Source: Roseiarcus sp049513815
GTDB taxonomy: Bacteria > Pseudomonadota > Alphaproteobacteria > Rhizobiales > Beijerinckiaceae
DNA length: 22,024 nt
Direction: 5' to 3'
Assembly (NCBI GenBank): GCA_049513815.1
Contig: JBEKVR010000077.1
Span: 1-22,024 of the forward strand
In this document: piece after piece, positions 6,120 through 14,257 of the stretch
Layout of the letters: the number at the start of each line of letters is the position of its first letter
Position numbering within the stretch: the stretch's first letter is position 1
Notes under the pieces: generated by a model
What the model was told of the DNA's origin: nothing
Databases searched by the model: none
The model's input: the letters and a program-made list of their open reading frames with translations, nothing else
Position numbers and translations under genes: made by a program

Positions 6120-8503
6120 GACGCGCCTCGGGCGTTAGCTTGTTCGCGCTGCGACTGGTCGACCGCCAGAACGCCGGCGATCAGTCGGTCGATGCGGCGC
6201 GTCGCGACGCGCCGCTGGAGCATGCGGTACAGCCCCCGAGGCGACCGTGGCAGATCGAGCGCGTCCAGCTCCGCGCGCGCACAGGCGCGGACTTCCTCGA
6301 TCAGCCTCTGCCTTTCCTCAGGCCCATTTATCGTCGTCAGGAAGGCCGACAGGACGCGCTCGGCAAAAATCAGCTTGCTCGATACGATGCGACGATCGAG
6401 GGTCCGAATATCCGTCGCCGCGTCGTAAAGGACGCCGGCCAAGTCGAGGGACGCCGGGTACCACTCCAGGGGGACGTCGTCGCGGGCGCCTGCCGACGGG
6501 TCGACGTCGATGAGCGAGATCACGCGCGCCGAGGGATCCCAAAGGATATTGTGAAAGGAGAGGTCGCCGTGCAGCCTTCCAGCCGCCCAGTACGGACGCA
6601 TCACTGCGACGATCGCCCGCGCCGCCGAGTGGAGCATTTGGCGAGACGCGTAACCCTTGTCCAAGAGAGAACTTTTGAGCTGCGCGCCCGCAGTCATGGT
6701 CATCACCAATGCTGGCGGTGATGCTGACAAGTGAAGCGGCAACGGGGCGCGGATCGTCCAGCCTTCGCCGGTCTTGCCGTCCACCGCTAGGTGCAGCCGC
6801 GCCTGCGCGTCGAACTGCCGCTTCGCCATCTCGGCGCCCGCCGGCCCATCCGATTTGTACAGCTTGACCACCAGATCGCGGCGCCCGCGCCACAGCGAGC
6901 GCCCTCCGTGCGAGCTGACCGAATAAATCGCGCCTTGGGACCCTTCCGCGAGCGATCTGATGTCCCACCCGCCGTCCGCGGTGCCGCACGCGAATTGTCG
7001 TAGCACTTGCGCCACCGATGCAGGACCGCTGGCCGCTGACGCGGGCCGCGCGACAGCGGCCAGGAACGCCGCCCAACGGGCGCCGGCGCCGGCGACGTTT
7101 CCCGCCAGGAACCCATAGGCCGCCCCCGGCAGTCCCCATTGGACCGAAAGACTCCAGACTGCAGCCAAAGTGATCGCGGTCCCGACCGAGGTCGCCATGA
7201 CGATCGTCTGTGGACGCTCCATGCTCGCCAACGCGTTCGACGCCGGCGCCCCCGCAGCGGCGGCCATCATCGCTATCGCCAAAACAGTGACGACGTGGGT
7301 TCGTCCGGCGTATTCCGGGCCGTGATAGATGACGCGCATCAAGGCGTCGCCGCCGAAGAAGATCGCCGCGCAAAACAGCGACATTCCGCCCGCGAGCACG
7401 AACGCGTCGCGAGCGGCCTGGCGACGCAACATCGCGCCGCCGCCCTCCTTGAAGGCAAGCACTGCGCGCGGCGTCAGAGTATTGCGGAAGGCGGTCAATA
7501 GAGGGTTGGCCAGGGACGCAATGCTGGTGCAGGCGGCGTAAACGCCAGTCTCGGTCATGCTGATGAGCAGTGGCAGCAGCCAATAGCTGGCGTACCCCTG
7601 CACCGAGACGGTGAGCTGCCCCGCGGACAGCCACTTCGCGAGCGGCCAGCTCTCGCCGGTCGCCCGCCACACCTGGCCCATTCTGATCACGAAATTGGAT
7701 CGCATGCAGTATAGCCAGATGAGGCTCGCCACTGCGCAGGCGCCGCCAAGCGCCGCGCAAGCGCCGACCGCGGACAGCCTGCCGGTTCGTCCCAGCCACG
7801 CAAGAACGCCAAGCTGCAGCGCCGCCACGGTGGCGTCGAGGATCAGCGCGTTGGCCACATCCAATCGCGCGAACGCGTATGCCCGGCCAAATTCCCGCTG
7901 CATGGCGAATGGAACGGTCAGCACCAGCGCCAGAATCAGCCACGTCAGCTTCGCGTCCGCTCCAAGCGCCAATGTCCCAATGGCGACAAGCGCCAGCGCC
8001 ACCGTCGCCGCGGTCGCCAACAACCCGCTGAGCAGCAGAGACGTCCCGGCATGCTCGGCCGGGCTGTACGATGGGTGATGCCGTTGGATCGTGTACGGAA
8101 GCAAGATCAGCGCGTCCTGGACCGCAAGCAGCGATCCCGATACCGAGAGCGCGATCGTGTAGATGCCCAATTCGCTTGGCAGGGTCCAGCGGCCGACCGC
8201 CACAGTCGACAACAGGCTGGCGCCGCTGACCACTGCTTGATCCGCCAACGCCAACGAATGCATTCCGAACGCGAACCGCGTGAGAGTCGTCCAAAGTCCG
8301 GCGCGCTTCGCGTCTTGATCGCCGGAGGCCTCGACGGCTGGCAATGGCGCTGGTCGCAGCGACGCTTCGCAGCCCGCGCCGCTCTCCAAGAGCCGATCCG
8401 CTAGTCTCATCCTTCGCATGCCAACCTTCGGCTTGAATACATTCGCGCGCCGGCGCGAGACGAGGAAACCCGCGCCGCCGGTCGTCAGACTTCGTTTCTT
8501 CAT
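6116..8503 (-). CDS. Wzx-type polysaccharide flippase fused to a C-terminal kinase-like domain
   Basis: A 795-residue protein from ATG 8503, which has AGGAG 4 nt upstream. Residues about 75-490 hold a dozen or so hydrophobic segments, with the start of a MATE/MOP-type flippase (ALADQAVVSGASLLSTVAVG) and the charged loop MQREFGRAYAFARLD (about 201-215) typical of Wzx-like exporters. Residues about 510-780 are soluble and kinase-like: glycine loop LAEGSQGAIYS (518-528), lysine in DLVVKLYK (Lys547), catalytic loop HGDLSFHN (645-652) and metal site LIDVDPS (664-670). The key catalytic residues are all present, so activity is plausible. Wzx flippases normally end after the membrane region at about 400-500 residues. 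The first gene of the operon, it should translocate the lipid-linked repeat unit. The kinase substrate is unknown. Frame continuity over the junction argues against a misassembled gene pair. Confidence 0.88.
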   Translation of the reverse strand: MKKRSLTTGGAGFLVSRRRANVFKPKVGMRRMRLADRLLESGAGCEASLRPAPLPAVEASGDQDAKRAGLWTTLTRFAFGMHSLALADQAVVSGASLLSTVAVGRWTLPSELGIYTIALSVSGSLLAVQDALILLPYTIQRHHPSYSPAEHAGTSLLLSGLLATAATVALALVAIGTLALGADAKLTWLILALVLTVPFAMQREFGRAYAFARLDVANALILDATVAALQLGVLAWLGRTGRLSAVGACAALGGACAVASLIWLYCMRSNFVIRMGQVWRATGESWPLAKWLSAGQLTVSVQGYASYWLLPLLISMTETGVYAACTSIASLANPLLTAFRNTLTPRAVLAFKEGGGAMLRRQAARDAFVLAGGMSLFCAAIFFGGDALMRVIYHGPEYAGRTHVVTVLAIAMMAAAAGAPASNALASMERPQTIVMATSVGTAITLAAVWSLSVQWGLPGAAYGFLAGNVAGAGARWAAFLAAVARPASAASGPASVAQVLRQFACGTADGGWDIRSLAEGSQGAIYSVSSHGGRSLWRGRRDLVVKLYKSDGPAGAEMAKRQFDAQARLHLAVDGKTGEGWTIRAPLPLHLSASPPALVMTMTAGAQLKSSLLDKGYASRQMLHSAARAIVAVMRPYWAAGRLHGDLSFHNILWDPSARVISLIDVDPSAGARDDVPLEWYPASLDLAGVLYDAATDIRTLDRRIVSSKLIFAERVLSAFLTTINGPEERQRLIEEVRACARAELDALDLPRSPRGLYRMLQRRVATRRIDRLIAGVLAVDQSQREQANARGAS

Positions 8504-9102
8504 GCGGCTCCTGCGCGTCGCATGTCGGCAATCCTGACCCGCGCCGGAGGCAGGCGACAGCCGCGCGGATGGATGCCCCAAGGCCCATAGGGGCTATCGG
8601 AAGCAAGCCGCGCGAATCCTAAAGAGGTTACCCCCAAGGAGCAGCGCGCTAGCCCCTGTTTCTCCGCGAGGCAGCCCACCCGGCGCTTAGTCTGCGCCAG
8701 TGCGGATCGAGGGGATGACGAGGTCGAACTGGGGTCAGGGCGAGAGTGCGGAGACGCGGCTCGCGACGTCAATCGTCAAAGCGCCGGCGGCGGCGGCTCA
8801 GGGCGCGAAGCATCTGGTTAGGGGCCCGCGCATGCAGGACGGCATGTCATGATCCTCGGGGCAAATGCGACGAGGCGCGTCGAATCGAGCGACGTGACGG
8901 ACATCAACCGCGACACGCCACACGTCCTTCCGCACGGCGCCGCTGCGGGCGCCGGAATGTCAACGTCGCCGTTTGACCAGACCGAGAGGAAGACCCAAAC
9001 CGCAGAAAGGGGCGGCGCTATTCCCGGCCGGCGACCGTCGCCGCAGCGATTTGTCTGGCGGTCGCCCCTGCGGTCTCCCTATCAGTTCCGCCGGACGTCC
9101 TC
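8504..9102. other. divergent intergenic region between flippase and polymerase operons
   Basis: About 600 nt separate the flippase gene (minus) from the polymerase gene (plus), so promoters for both should lie here. I see no convincing sigma-70 boxes. GGTTACCCCC at 8627-8636 is half of the motif repeated in two other intergenic regions. An 85-codon plus-strand frame (8849-9106) ends in TGA overlapping the polymerase ATG as ATGA. Its composition is not clearly coding, so I do not call it a gene, but a coupled leader peptide is possible because the polymerase lacks a good ribosome binding site. Confidence 0.5.
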
Positions 9103-10491
9103 ATGACCCGCGCTGCCCCGCCACGCCCCAAGAGGCAGGGCGATCGTTACCTGCTGGCGCTCTCGTGCGTTCTGCTGGGATACGCGCTCATAGGAAAGGG
9201 CTTCGCGTATCTCGGCTATCCGCCGTTGTTCGTCGGCGAACTGACCTTGCTCGCGGGGCTCCTCGCACTTGTCCGCTCTGGCTGTCTGGTCTCCGTCTTC
9301 ACGTTCGGACCAAGCCTGTTGCTGGCCGCGCTCATGGGCTGGACGTTGCTGCGCACCTTGCCGTTTATTGGCGCCTACGGCTTTGACGCGTTGCGCGACA
9401 GCGTGATCTTCATGTACGGGGGATTTGCCTTCGTTGTCGCTGCGCTTCTGATCGAGGACGGCCGCCGCGTCAACACGGCCATTCGATATTATAATACGTT
9501 TCTGGATATCTATGTTCCCGCTGTACTCTTCCTATTTCCTCTCAGCTTCTATTTTCGAGACAGCGTCCCGACCATCCCAGGAACGACCGTGCCCCTGATC
9601 TGGGTGGGCGCTGGGGAGGTTGGGACGCACCTTGCCGGCGCCGCGGTGTTCGTGTTGGCGGGCTTTCGCAGGCCTACCCCGGTCTGGACCGCCTGTCTCT
9701 TCGCTGCGCTGGTTGTAGCGAGCGCGGTGAGCCGCGCGGCCATGCTCGCATTCATTGTCCCGGTGGTGTTGGCGGCGCTCGTGCTGCGCAAAACGCGCGT
9801 GCTCGCCGTCGCCGCCACGACGGGCTTGTTGCTGTTTGCTGCGTCTTACGAGGTCGAGACGAGCTTCTCGACCTACCAAGAAGCGCGCTCGTCCACGGAA
9901 CGGCATGTCAGCGCCGTGCAACTCGTCGAAAACGCCGCGAGCATCTTCGGCGGCGGCGGCGAGCAAACCGAAGGTACGAAAGAGTGGCGCGAGAAATGGT
10001 GGAACATCATCGTCGACAACACGGTGTACGGGCCGTATTTCTGGACCGGCCGCGGATTCGGGGTCAATCTCGCCCTCGAAGACGGGTTCGGAAACCGAGA
10101 CAACGAGCGACCGTTGCGCAGCCCGCACAACGCTCACATGACGATCCTCGCGCGCGCGGGAATTCCCGGCGTGACATTGTGGGGCGTCTTTCTAGCCGCC
10201 TGGCTTGGCGCAATGCTGCACACGATGTCGCTTGCCCGCCGCGACGGAATGGCTGACTGGGCCGGTCTGCTTTTGTTCATCGCCTGTTACGCGAGCGCGT
10301 GCTTGATCAACGCCTCATTCGATGTCGCGCTTGAGGCGCCGATGCAGGGCATTTGGTTCTGGTGCCTGATCGGATTCGGCGCCGGAGCGACCATGATCTA
10401 CCGCCACATACGGGATCGCCGCTCATGGAAGGCACGACCCGGTCGTCACGTTCTGCTGGCCGACTCGCCGGCACGGCCGCCGGCTGTCTGA
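9103..10491 (+). CDS. O-antigen ligase/Wzy-like polysaccharide polymerase
   Basis: A 462-residue integral membrane protein with roughly ten to twelve hydrophobic segments and a large polar loop at about residues 245-350. The loop ends in RSPHNAHMTILARAGIPG (about 339-356), the signature of the Wzy_C / O-antigen ligase family, with the histidine of PHNAH probably functional. In a locus with a flippase, initiating transferase and Wzz proteins it most likely polymerises repeat units in the periplasm; a ligase role is less likely because no lipopolysaccharide core genes are present. The ATG overlaps the stop of a short upstream frame, and the Shine-Dalgarno sequence is weak. The 3-prime end overlaps the next gene by 67 nt. 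Confidence 0.9.
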   Translation: MTRAAPPRPKRQGDRYLLALSCVLLGYALIGKGFAYLGYPPLFVGELTLLAGLLALVRSGCLVSVFTFGPSLLLAALMGWTLLRTLPFIGAYGFDALRDSVIFMYGGFAFVVAALLIEDGRRVNTAIRYYNTFLDIYVPAVLFLFPLSFYFRDSVPTIPGTTVPLIWVGAGEVGTHLAGAAVFVLAGFRRPTPVWTACLFAALVVASAVSRAAMLAFIVPVVLAALVLRKTRVLAVAATTGLLLFAASYEVETSFSTYQEARSSTERHVSAVQLVENAASIFGGGGEQTEGTKEWREKWWNIIVDNTVYGPYFWTGRGFGVNLALEDGFGNRDNERPLRSPHNAHMTILARAGIPGVTLWGVFLAAWLGAMLHTMSLARRDGMADWAGLLLFIACYASACLINASFDVALEAPMQGIWFWCLIGFGAGATMIYRHIRDRRSWKARPGRHVLLADSPARPPAV

Positions 10492-11909
10492 CGGCGATTC
10501 TATGCCTCTTTGCCGCGACGTCGGCGCTATCCGGCGTAACTGAAGAGTCTTGCCCGGCGGGCGCGATTCCGATTGACGCGGGTGCGTCGATCCAAGATGC
10601 GGTCGACCGAGCTGGCGAAGGCGCCACCTTTTGCCTGAGACGCGGGATCCACCGCCTTCAGGCCGTCCGGCCGCGAACCAATCAACGCTTCTACGGGGAA
10701 GGTCGGACGGTTCTGAACGGCAGTCGCCTTCTCGCCGACTTTGGCCGCGAGGGCGAATATTGGATCGCCCGCGGCCAGCGGCAACAAGGACAAAGACGGG
10801 GGGAGTGCGCGACGCAAGCGCCGGCCTGCAATCTGCCGGAAGGCCTATTCATCGACGACGAACCGCTCGTGCCGGTGTTCGCAAAGGATGAGGTCGGGCC
10901 TGGGCGCTTCTACTTCGACCGCGTCGCCGGTTACATCTATTTCGCGGACGACCCGGTTGGTCACAAGGTTGAAGCGGCGGTGGCGGCATTCGCATTTGAG
11001 AGCAGCGCGCCCGGCGTCGAGATCAGGAACGTGACCATCGAAAAGTACGCCAGCGTCGCACAGAAAGGGGCGATCCAAGCCCAGGAAGCCACGGGCTGGG
11101 TCGTCGAGAATTGCGAGTTGCGGCTGAACAGCGCGGCGGGAATCGCCGTCGGATCAGGTGCTCGCGTGCGTGACTGCGACATTCACCATAACGGCCAGAT
11201 TGGCGTCACCGGCGTGGGTCGGGACGTCGTGGTCGAGCGCAACCGCATCTGGGAGAACAATACCCGCGAATTTCTGTCGAGTTGGGAAGCCGGCGGCGTC
11301 AAGCTCGCGGTCAGCGAAGGCGTCGTCTTCCGCGGCAACTATGTGCACGACAACCGCGGCTCCGGTTTGTGGTGCGACATTGAGTGCCGCGACGTGATCT
11401 ATGAGGACAACGTCATCGAACATAACCGCGGCGCCGGAATCTTTCACGAAATCTCGTATTCGGCCGTCATCCGCAACAACATTGTCCGCCACAATGGATT
11501 CGGCCGAAAGACCTGGTTTTGGGGCAGCAACATCCTGGTGGCGGCGTCGCAGGACGTGGACGTCTACGGCAACACGGTGACCGCTGACGCTGGCACCTGC
11601 GGCGTCATGCTCGTGGACCAGGGACGTCCGATGAAATCGGGGGGGACGTACAAGACGCGCAACGACAGGGTCCATGGCAATGACACGACGTTCGAGGGCG
11701 ACGGCTGCGCCGGCGCAGCGTCTGACGTCAGCCCGGACAACGAAAACGCCTCTATCATTGAAGACGGTGACAACGTGTTCGACCGCAATGTCTATCGCGC
11801 GCCGCGTCGCGGCGCCTCGCTCCAGTTTGCGTGGGGACATGCGGTTTACGGATGGGACGAACTGCCTCGGGCTGCGCTGGAGCGAAACGGTCGCCTCATT
11901 ACGTACTGA
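10425..11909 (+). CDS. secreted right-handed parallel beta-helix repeat protein
   Basis: About 494 residues from ATG 10425, inside the end of the polymerase gene. The N-terminus has a basic start and a hydrophobic core CLTAILCLFAATSALS (about 21-36) resembling a Sec signal peptide. Residues about 45-190 form the entry domain (SIQDAVDRAGEGATFCLRRG, RFYGEGRTVLNGSRLL, GRFYFDRVAGYIYFADDP). Residues about 198-460 contain beta-helix rungs of the PbH1 type, such as VVVERNRIWENN, VVFRGNYVHDNRGSGLW and VIRNNIVRHNGFG. This fold is shared by pectate lyases, mannuronan epimerases and phage depolymerases. No lyase or epimerase catalytic set is evident to me. In this context a periplasmic or secreted polymer-modifying or polymer-binding role is the best guess. 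Co-transcription with the polymerase is very likely given the overlap. Confidence 0.85.
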   Translation: MEGTTRSSRSAGRLAGTAAGCLTAILCLFAATSALSGVTEESCPAGAIPIDAGASIQDAVDRAGEGATFCLRRGIHRLQAVRPRTNQRFYGEGRTVLNGSRLLADFGREGEYWIARGQRQQGQRRGECATQAPACNLPEGLFIDDEPLVPVFAKDEVGPGRFYFDRVAGYIYFADDPVGHKVEAAVAAFAFESSAPGVEIRNVTIEKYASVAQKGAIQAQEATGWVVENCELRLNSAAGIAVGSGARVRDCDIHHNGQIGVTGVGRDVVVERNRIWENNTREFLSSWEAGGVKLAVSEGVVFRGNYVHDNRGSGLWCDIECRDVIYEDNVIEHNRGAGIFHEISYSAVIRNNIVRHNGFGRKTWFWGSNILVAASQDVDVYGNTVTADAGTCGVMLVDQGRPMKSGGTYKTRNDRVHGNDTTFEGDGCAGAASDVSPDNENASIIEDGDNVFDRNVYRAPRRGASLQFAWGHAVYGWDELPRAALERNGRLITY

Positions 11910-12063
11910 GGAGGGGAAGGCTCCGCATCGCAACACGCGCACAAAGCGGCGCTCCGCGCGGCGCGCAATTTCTGGCGACGGCGCTGTTGCGGGCCAGGCT
12001 CGCCGGCGGCGCGCAGAGCGCCTGCGACGATGCGCTACTTCGTCTCTCGCGCCCGTCGGCCGG

Positions 12064-12885
12064 TCATCTCCGAACGATCGAATCGGCGCCTTTGGTCGCC
12101 GCGGGGCGTCGCCATCGCATCTCGTGGCGCGCCAATTCGACGAGAAGCAAAAGAATGAAACCAGGAACGACGCAGGCGTAGCGCCGCCAGAGACGGCGCG
12201 GCTCGCAGCACAACCGGAACAGCCATTCGAGCCCGCTTCTCTGCATCCACCGCGGCGCTTGCCGCTTGACGCCAGCCAGAAAATCGAACGCAGCCCCGAC
12301 GCCGATCATCACCGGCGCCTCAATGCGGCCGAGATGGTTCGCCATCCACCACTCCTGTTTCGGAGTGCTGAGGCCGACCCAGACGATGTCGGGGCGGGCG
12401 GCGTTGATGGCCTCGACGATGGCTCGATCCTCGGCGGCGCCGAGCTCGCGAAACGGCGGGCAGAACGCGCCGGCAACCTGCAGTCGCGGATGCGCCGCGG
12501 TCAGAACGCCTTGGAGGGTTTCGGCGACGCCCTCCGCGCCGCCGTAGTAGAATTGACGGTAGCCGCGCGCCGCGGAAACTGCGGTCACGCGTCGCATCAG
12601 ATCGGGGCCGTAGACGCGACGCGTGCGCTGCTTGCCCATGAGACGCGCCAGCCACACCAGCGGCATTCCGTCAGGCGTGACCAGTCCCGCCTCGTTGTGG
12701 ATTCGGCGCAGCCGTTCGTCGCGCCGGCTCTCCATCAGGCCATGCGCCCCGGTCACGCAGACATAGCGCCGATCGCCGCGGCCGATCCAAACTTCGATTG
12801 CGGCAACCGCGTCGTCGAGATTGATCGCGCTGACGCGCACGCCGAGGATGTCGACGCGCTCGTCGGCCGCCGGCGCATCGCTCAA
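12064..12885 (-). CDS. WecG/TagA/CpsF family glycosyltransferase
   Basis: About 273 residues. I place the start at TTG 12885, which shares TTGA with the TGA of the upstream decarboxylase gene and has GGAAGAG about 7 nt upstream. Beginning further upstream would overlap that gene heavily. Family signatures in order: VCVTGAHGLMESRRD (about 42-56), LVTPDGMPLVWLARLMG (about 68-84), VYGPDLM (about 91-97), FYYGGAEGVAETL (about 112-124), DIVWVGLSTPKQEWWMA (about 166-182) and GVGAAFDFLAGVKRQAPRWM (about 195-214). A hydrophobic stretch near 239-250 and flanking arginines suit peripheral membrane attachment. The family transfers N-acetylmannosamine(-uronate) or related sugars onto lipid-linked acceptors; the donor here is not determined. 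It ends convergently with the beta-helix gene, 154 nt away. Confidence 0.93.
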   Translation of the reverse strand: MSDAPAADERVDILGVRVSAINLDDAVAAIEVWIGRGDRRYVCVTGAHGLMESRRDERLRRIHNEAGLVTPDGMPLVWLARLMGKQRTRRVYGPDLMRRVTAVSAARGYRQFYYGGAEGVAETLQGVLTAAHPRLQVAGAFCPPFRELGAAEDRAIVEAINAARPDIVWVGLSTPKQEWWMANHLGRIEAPVMIGVGAAFDFLAGVKRQAPRWMQRSGLEWLFRLCCEPRRLWRRYACVVPGFILLLLVELARHEMRWRRPAATKGADSIVRR

Positions 12886-13883
12886 GCGGCGCTCTTCCAC
12901 TCGGTCTTCTTCCTCTTCCTGTCGCTCGCCACTGGTTCGGCCGGGGCCGACAACAGGGCGTCGAAATAGGCGATCGTCCGCTTCAGCCCATCTTCGAGTT
13001 GGACCTTGGGCGTCCAACCCAGCAGCGATCGTGCTCGCGTAATGTCGGGGCAACGCTGGCGCGGGTCGTCTTGGGGCAGCGGCCGCTGCTCCAGCTTGGA
13101 GTGCGATCCGGTCATCGCAATGATAAGTTGCGCCAATTCGAGGACCGTCACTTCGACCGGGTTGCCAAGATTGACTGCGCTGTCGAGATCGTCGTCGTGG
13201 TTCATCAGGCGGATGAGACCGTCGACGAGGTCGTCGACGTAGCAGAACGACCGGGTCTGCGTTCCCGAGCCGAAGATCGTGATCGGCTCGTTGCGCAGCG
13301 CCTGGACGATGAAGCTTGAAACGACGCGTCCGTCGTGCGGGTGCATGTTCGGGCCGTAGGTGTTGAAGATGCGCGCCACCCTGACAGCGAGCCCATGCTG
13401 GCGGCGATAATCGAAAAACAGGGTCTCGGCGCAGCGCTTTCCCTCGTCGTAGCAGGCGCGGGGACCCGAAACGTTGACGAGGCCGCGATAGGCCTCCGGC
13501 TGCGGGTGGACATGCGGGTCGCCGTAGACCTCGCTTGTCGAGGCCTGCAGAATGCGCGCGCCGAGCCGCTTGGCCAGCCCCAGCATGTTGATCGCGCCGA
13601 CGACGCAGGTCTTAGTCGTCTGAACCGGGTCGTGCTGGTAGTGGATCGGCGAGGCGGGGCACGCGAGATTGAAGATCTCGTCGACCTCCACATAGAGTGG
13701 AAAGGTCACGTCGTGGCGGATGGCCTCGAAAGCGCCCTGGGAGAGCAAAGGTTCGATGTTGCGGCGGGTTCCGGTGAAATAGTTGTCGACGCACAGGACT
13801 TCGCAACGCTCGCTCAGCAATCGCGCGCAAAGGTGGGAACCGAGAAATCCTGCGCCGCCAGTTACGAGCACTCGCTTGGTCAT
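12882..13883 (-). CDS. uxs: UDP-glucuronate decarboxylase (UDP-xylose synthase)
   Basis: A 333-residue extended short-chain dehydrogenase/reductase. The NAD-binding motif TGGAGFLG is at 8-15. The catalytic site has STSEVYGDP (about 115-123) and YDEGK (Tyr145, Lys149). RVARIFNTYGPNMHPHDGRV (about 168-187) and GSGTQTRSFCYVDDLVDGL (about 205-223) are hallmark UXS segments. It would oxidise and decarboxylate UDP-glucuronate to UDP-xylose using bound NAD, in the cytoplasm. This suggests xylose in the polymer or a nearby glycan. ATG 13883 has GGGAG 9 nt upstream. A longer frame back to 14351 exists but crosses the divergent promoter region. No UDP-glucose dehydrogenase is in the window, so UDP-glucuronate must come from elsewhere. 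Confidence 0.94.
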   Translation of the reverse strand: MTKRVLVTGGAGFLGSHLCARLLSERCEVLCVDNYFTGTRRNIEPLLSQGAFEAIRHDVTFPLYVEVDEIFNLACPASPIHYQHDPVQTTKTCVVGAINMLGLAKRLGARILQASTSEVYGDPHVHPQPEAYRGLVNVSGPRACYDEGKRCAETLFFDYRRQHGLAVRVARIFNTYGPNMHPHDGRVVSSFIVQALRNEPITIFGSGTQTRSFCYVDDLVDGLIRLMNHDDDLDSAVNLGNPVEVTVLELAQLIIAMTGSHSKLEQRPLPQDDPRQRCPDITRARSLLGWTPKVQLEDGLKRTIAYFDALLSAPAEPVASDRKRKKTEWKSAA

Positions 13884-14014
13884 GTGCGAACTCTCCCGAG
13901 TGAGTGGCTTCGTCACCGCCGCACTGCGACGCCACACCGGATCGCCGCGATCGCGGCGCCCGTGAGAACCTTGCACAAGGTCGCAATCCGAACGTATTGC
14001 GCATGCGGGGCGCC

Positions 14015-14026
14015 ACCGCCGGCGGT
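14015..14026. promoter_or_regulatory. perfect 12-bp palindrome, possible operator
   Basis: ACCGCCGGCGGT is a perfect dyad two bases from the first TGAA...GTAAC motif copy, about 130 nt upstream of the UDP-xylose synthase start. GC-rich palindromes arise often by chance in this base composition, so a regulatory role is only a possibility. Confidence 0.25.
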
Positions 14027-14027
14027 C

Positions 14028-14048
14028 CATTGAAATAGGAGTAACCCC
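14028..14048. promoter_or_regulatory. repeated motif copy 1 (TGAA-N6-GTAAC)
   Basis: The sequence is CATTGAAATAGGAGTAACCCC. It matches copies at 14142-14159 and 18571-18590 in TGAA and G(A/G)GTAAC, but has a 6-nt rather than 8-nt centre. On the minus strand it reads GTTACTCC...TTCA and includes TACTCCT, which fits the NarL-type heptamer TACYYMT. It lies upstream of the UDP-xylose synthase gene. The function is inferred only. Confidence 0.35.
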
Positions 14049-14141
14049 GGGCGACGAGCGCATGATCGACGGGAAGCGGCCAACACGCCCGCAGGCGGGC
14101 GCGACGACCGGAATGCGCGCCGGCAGGGCGCAGACTGGCGC

Positions 14142-14159
14142 TTGAACGGACGGGGTAAC
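14142..14159. promoter_or_regulatory. repeated motif copy 2 (TGAA-N8-GTAAC)
   Basis: TTGAACGGACGGGGTAAC shares TGAA, the central CGG(A/G) and GTAAC at identical spacing with the copy at 18571-18590. It lies about 100 nt upstream of the ExoF-like gene start, a reasonable position for an operator. Confidence 0.35.
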
Positions 14160-14257
14160 GACAATGCGCCTGTGCGGCAGCCGCAATGGCGCAGATGGCC
14201 GCAGCGCCGAGTTGTTAGTCTCTCGCCTTGCGTTTCGGCAGCACATGGTCTGACGCG

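Larger units (their letters stand above)
13884..14257. other. divergent intergenic region, UDP-xylose synthase / exporter
   Basis: This 374-nt gap must hold promoters for both divergent units. It contains two copies of a TGAA-N(6 or 8)-GTAAC motif (14028-14048 and 14142-14159), a perfect 12-bp palindrome ACCGCCGGCGGT at 14015-14026 directly beside the first copy, and one copy of the 9-mer GCGCTTGAA (14138-14146) that recurs as an inverted repeat after the exporter gene. I see no clear sigma-70 boxes and no gene. Confidence 0.5.

Noticed and set aside
6318..8606. 762-codon minus-strand open frame
   Set aside because: It is an out-of-frame shadow of the flippase-kinase gene, arginine-rich with no membrane segments.
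11674..12969. 431-codon plus-strand open frame
   Set aside because: It overlaps the end of the beta-helix gene out of frame and is antisense to the WecG/TagA gene; low-complexity Arg/Ala composition.
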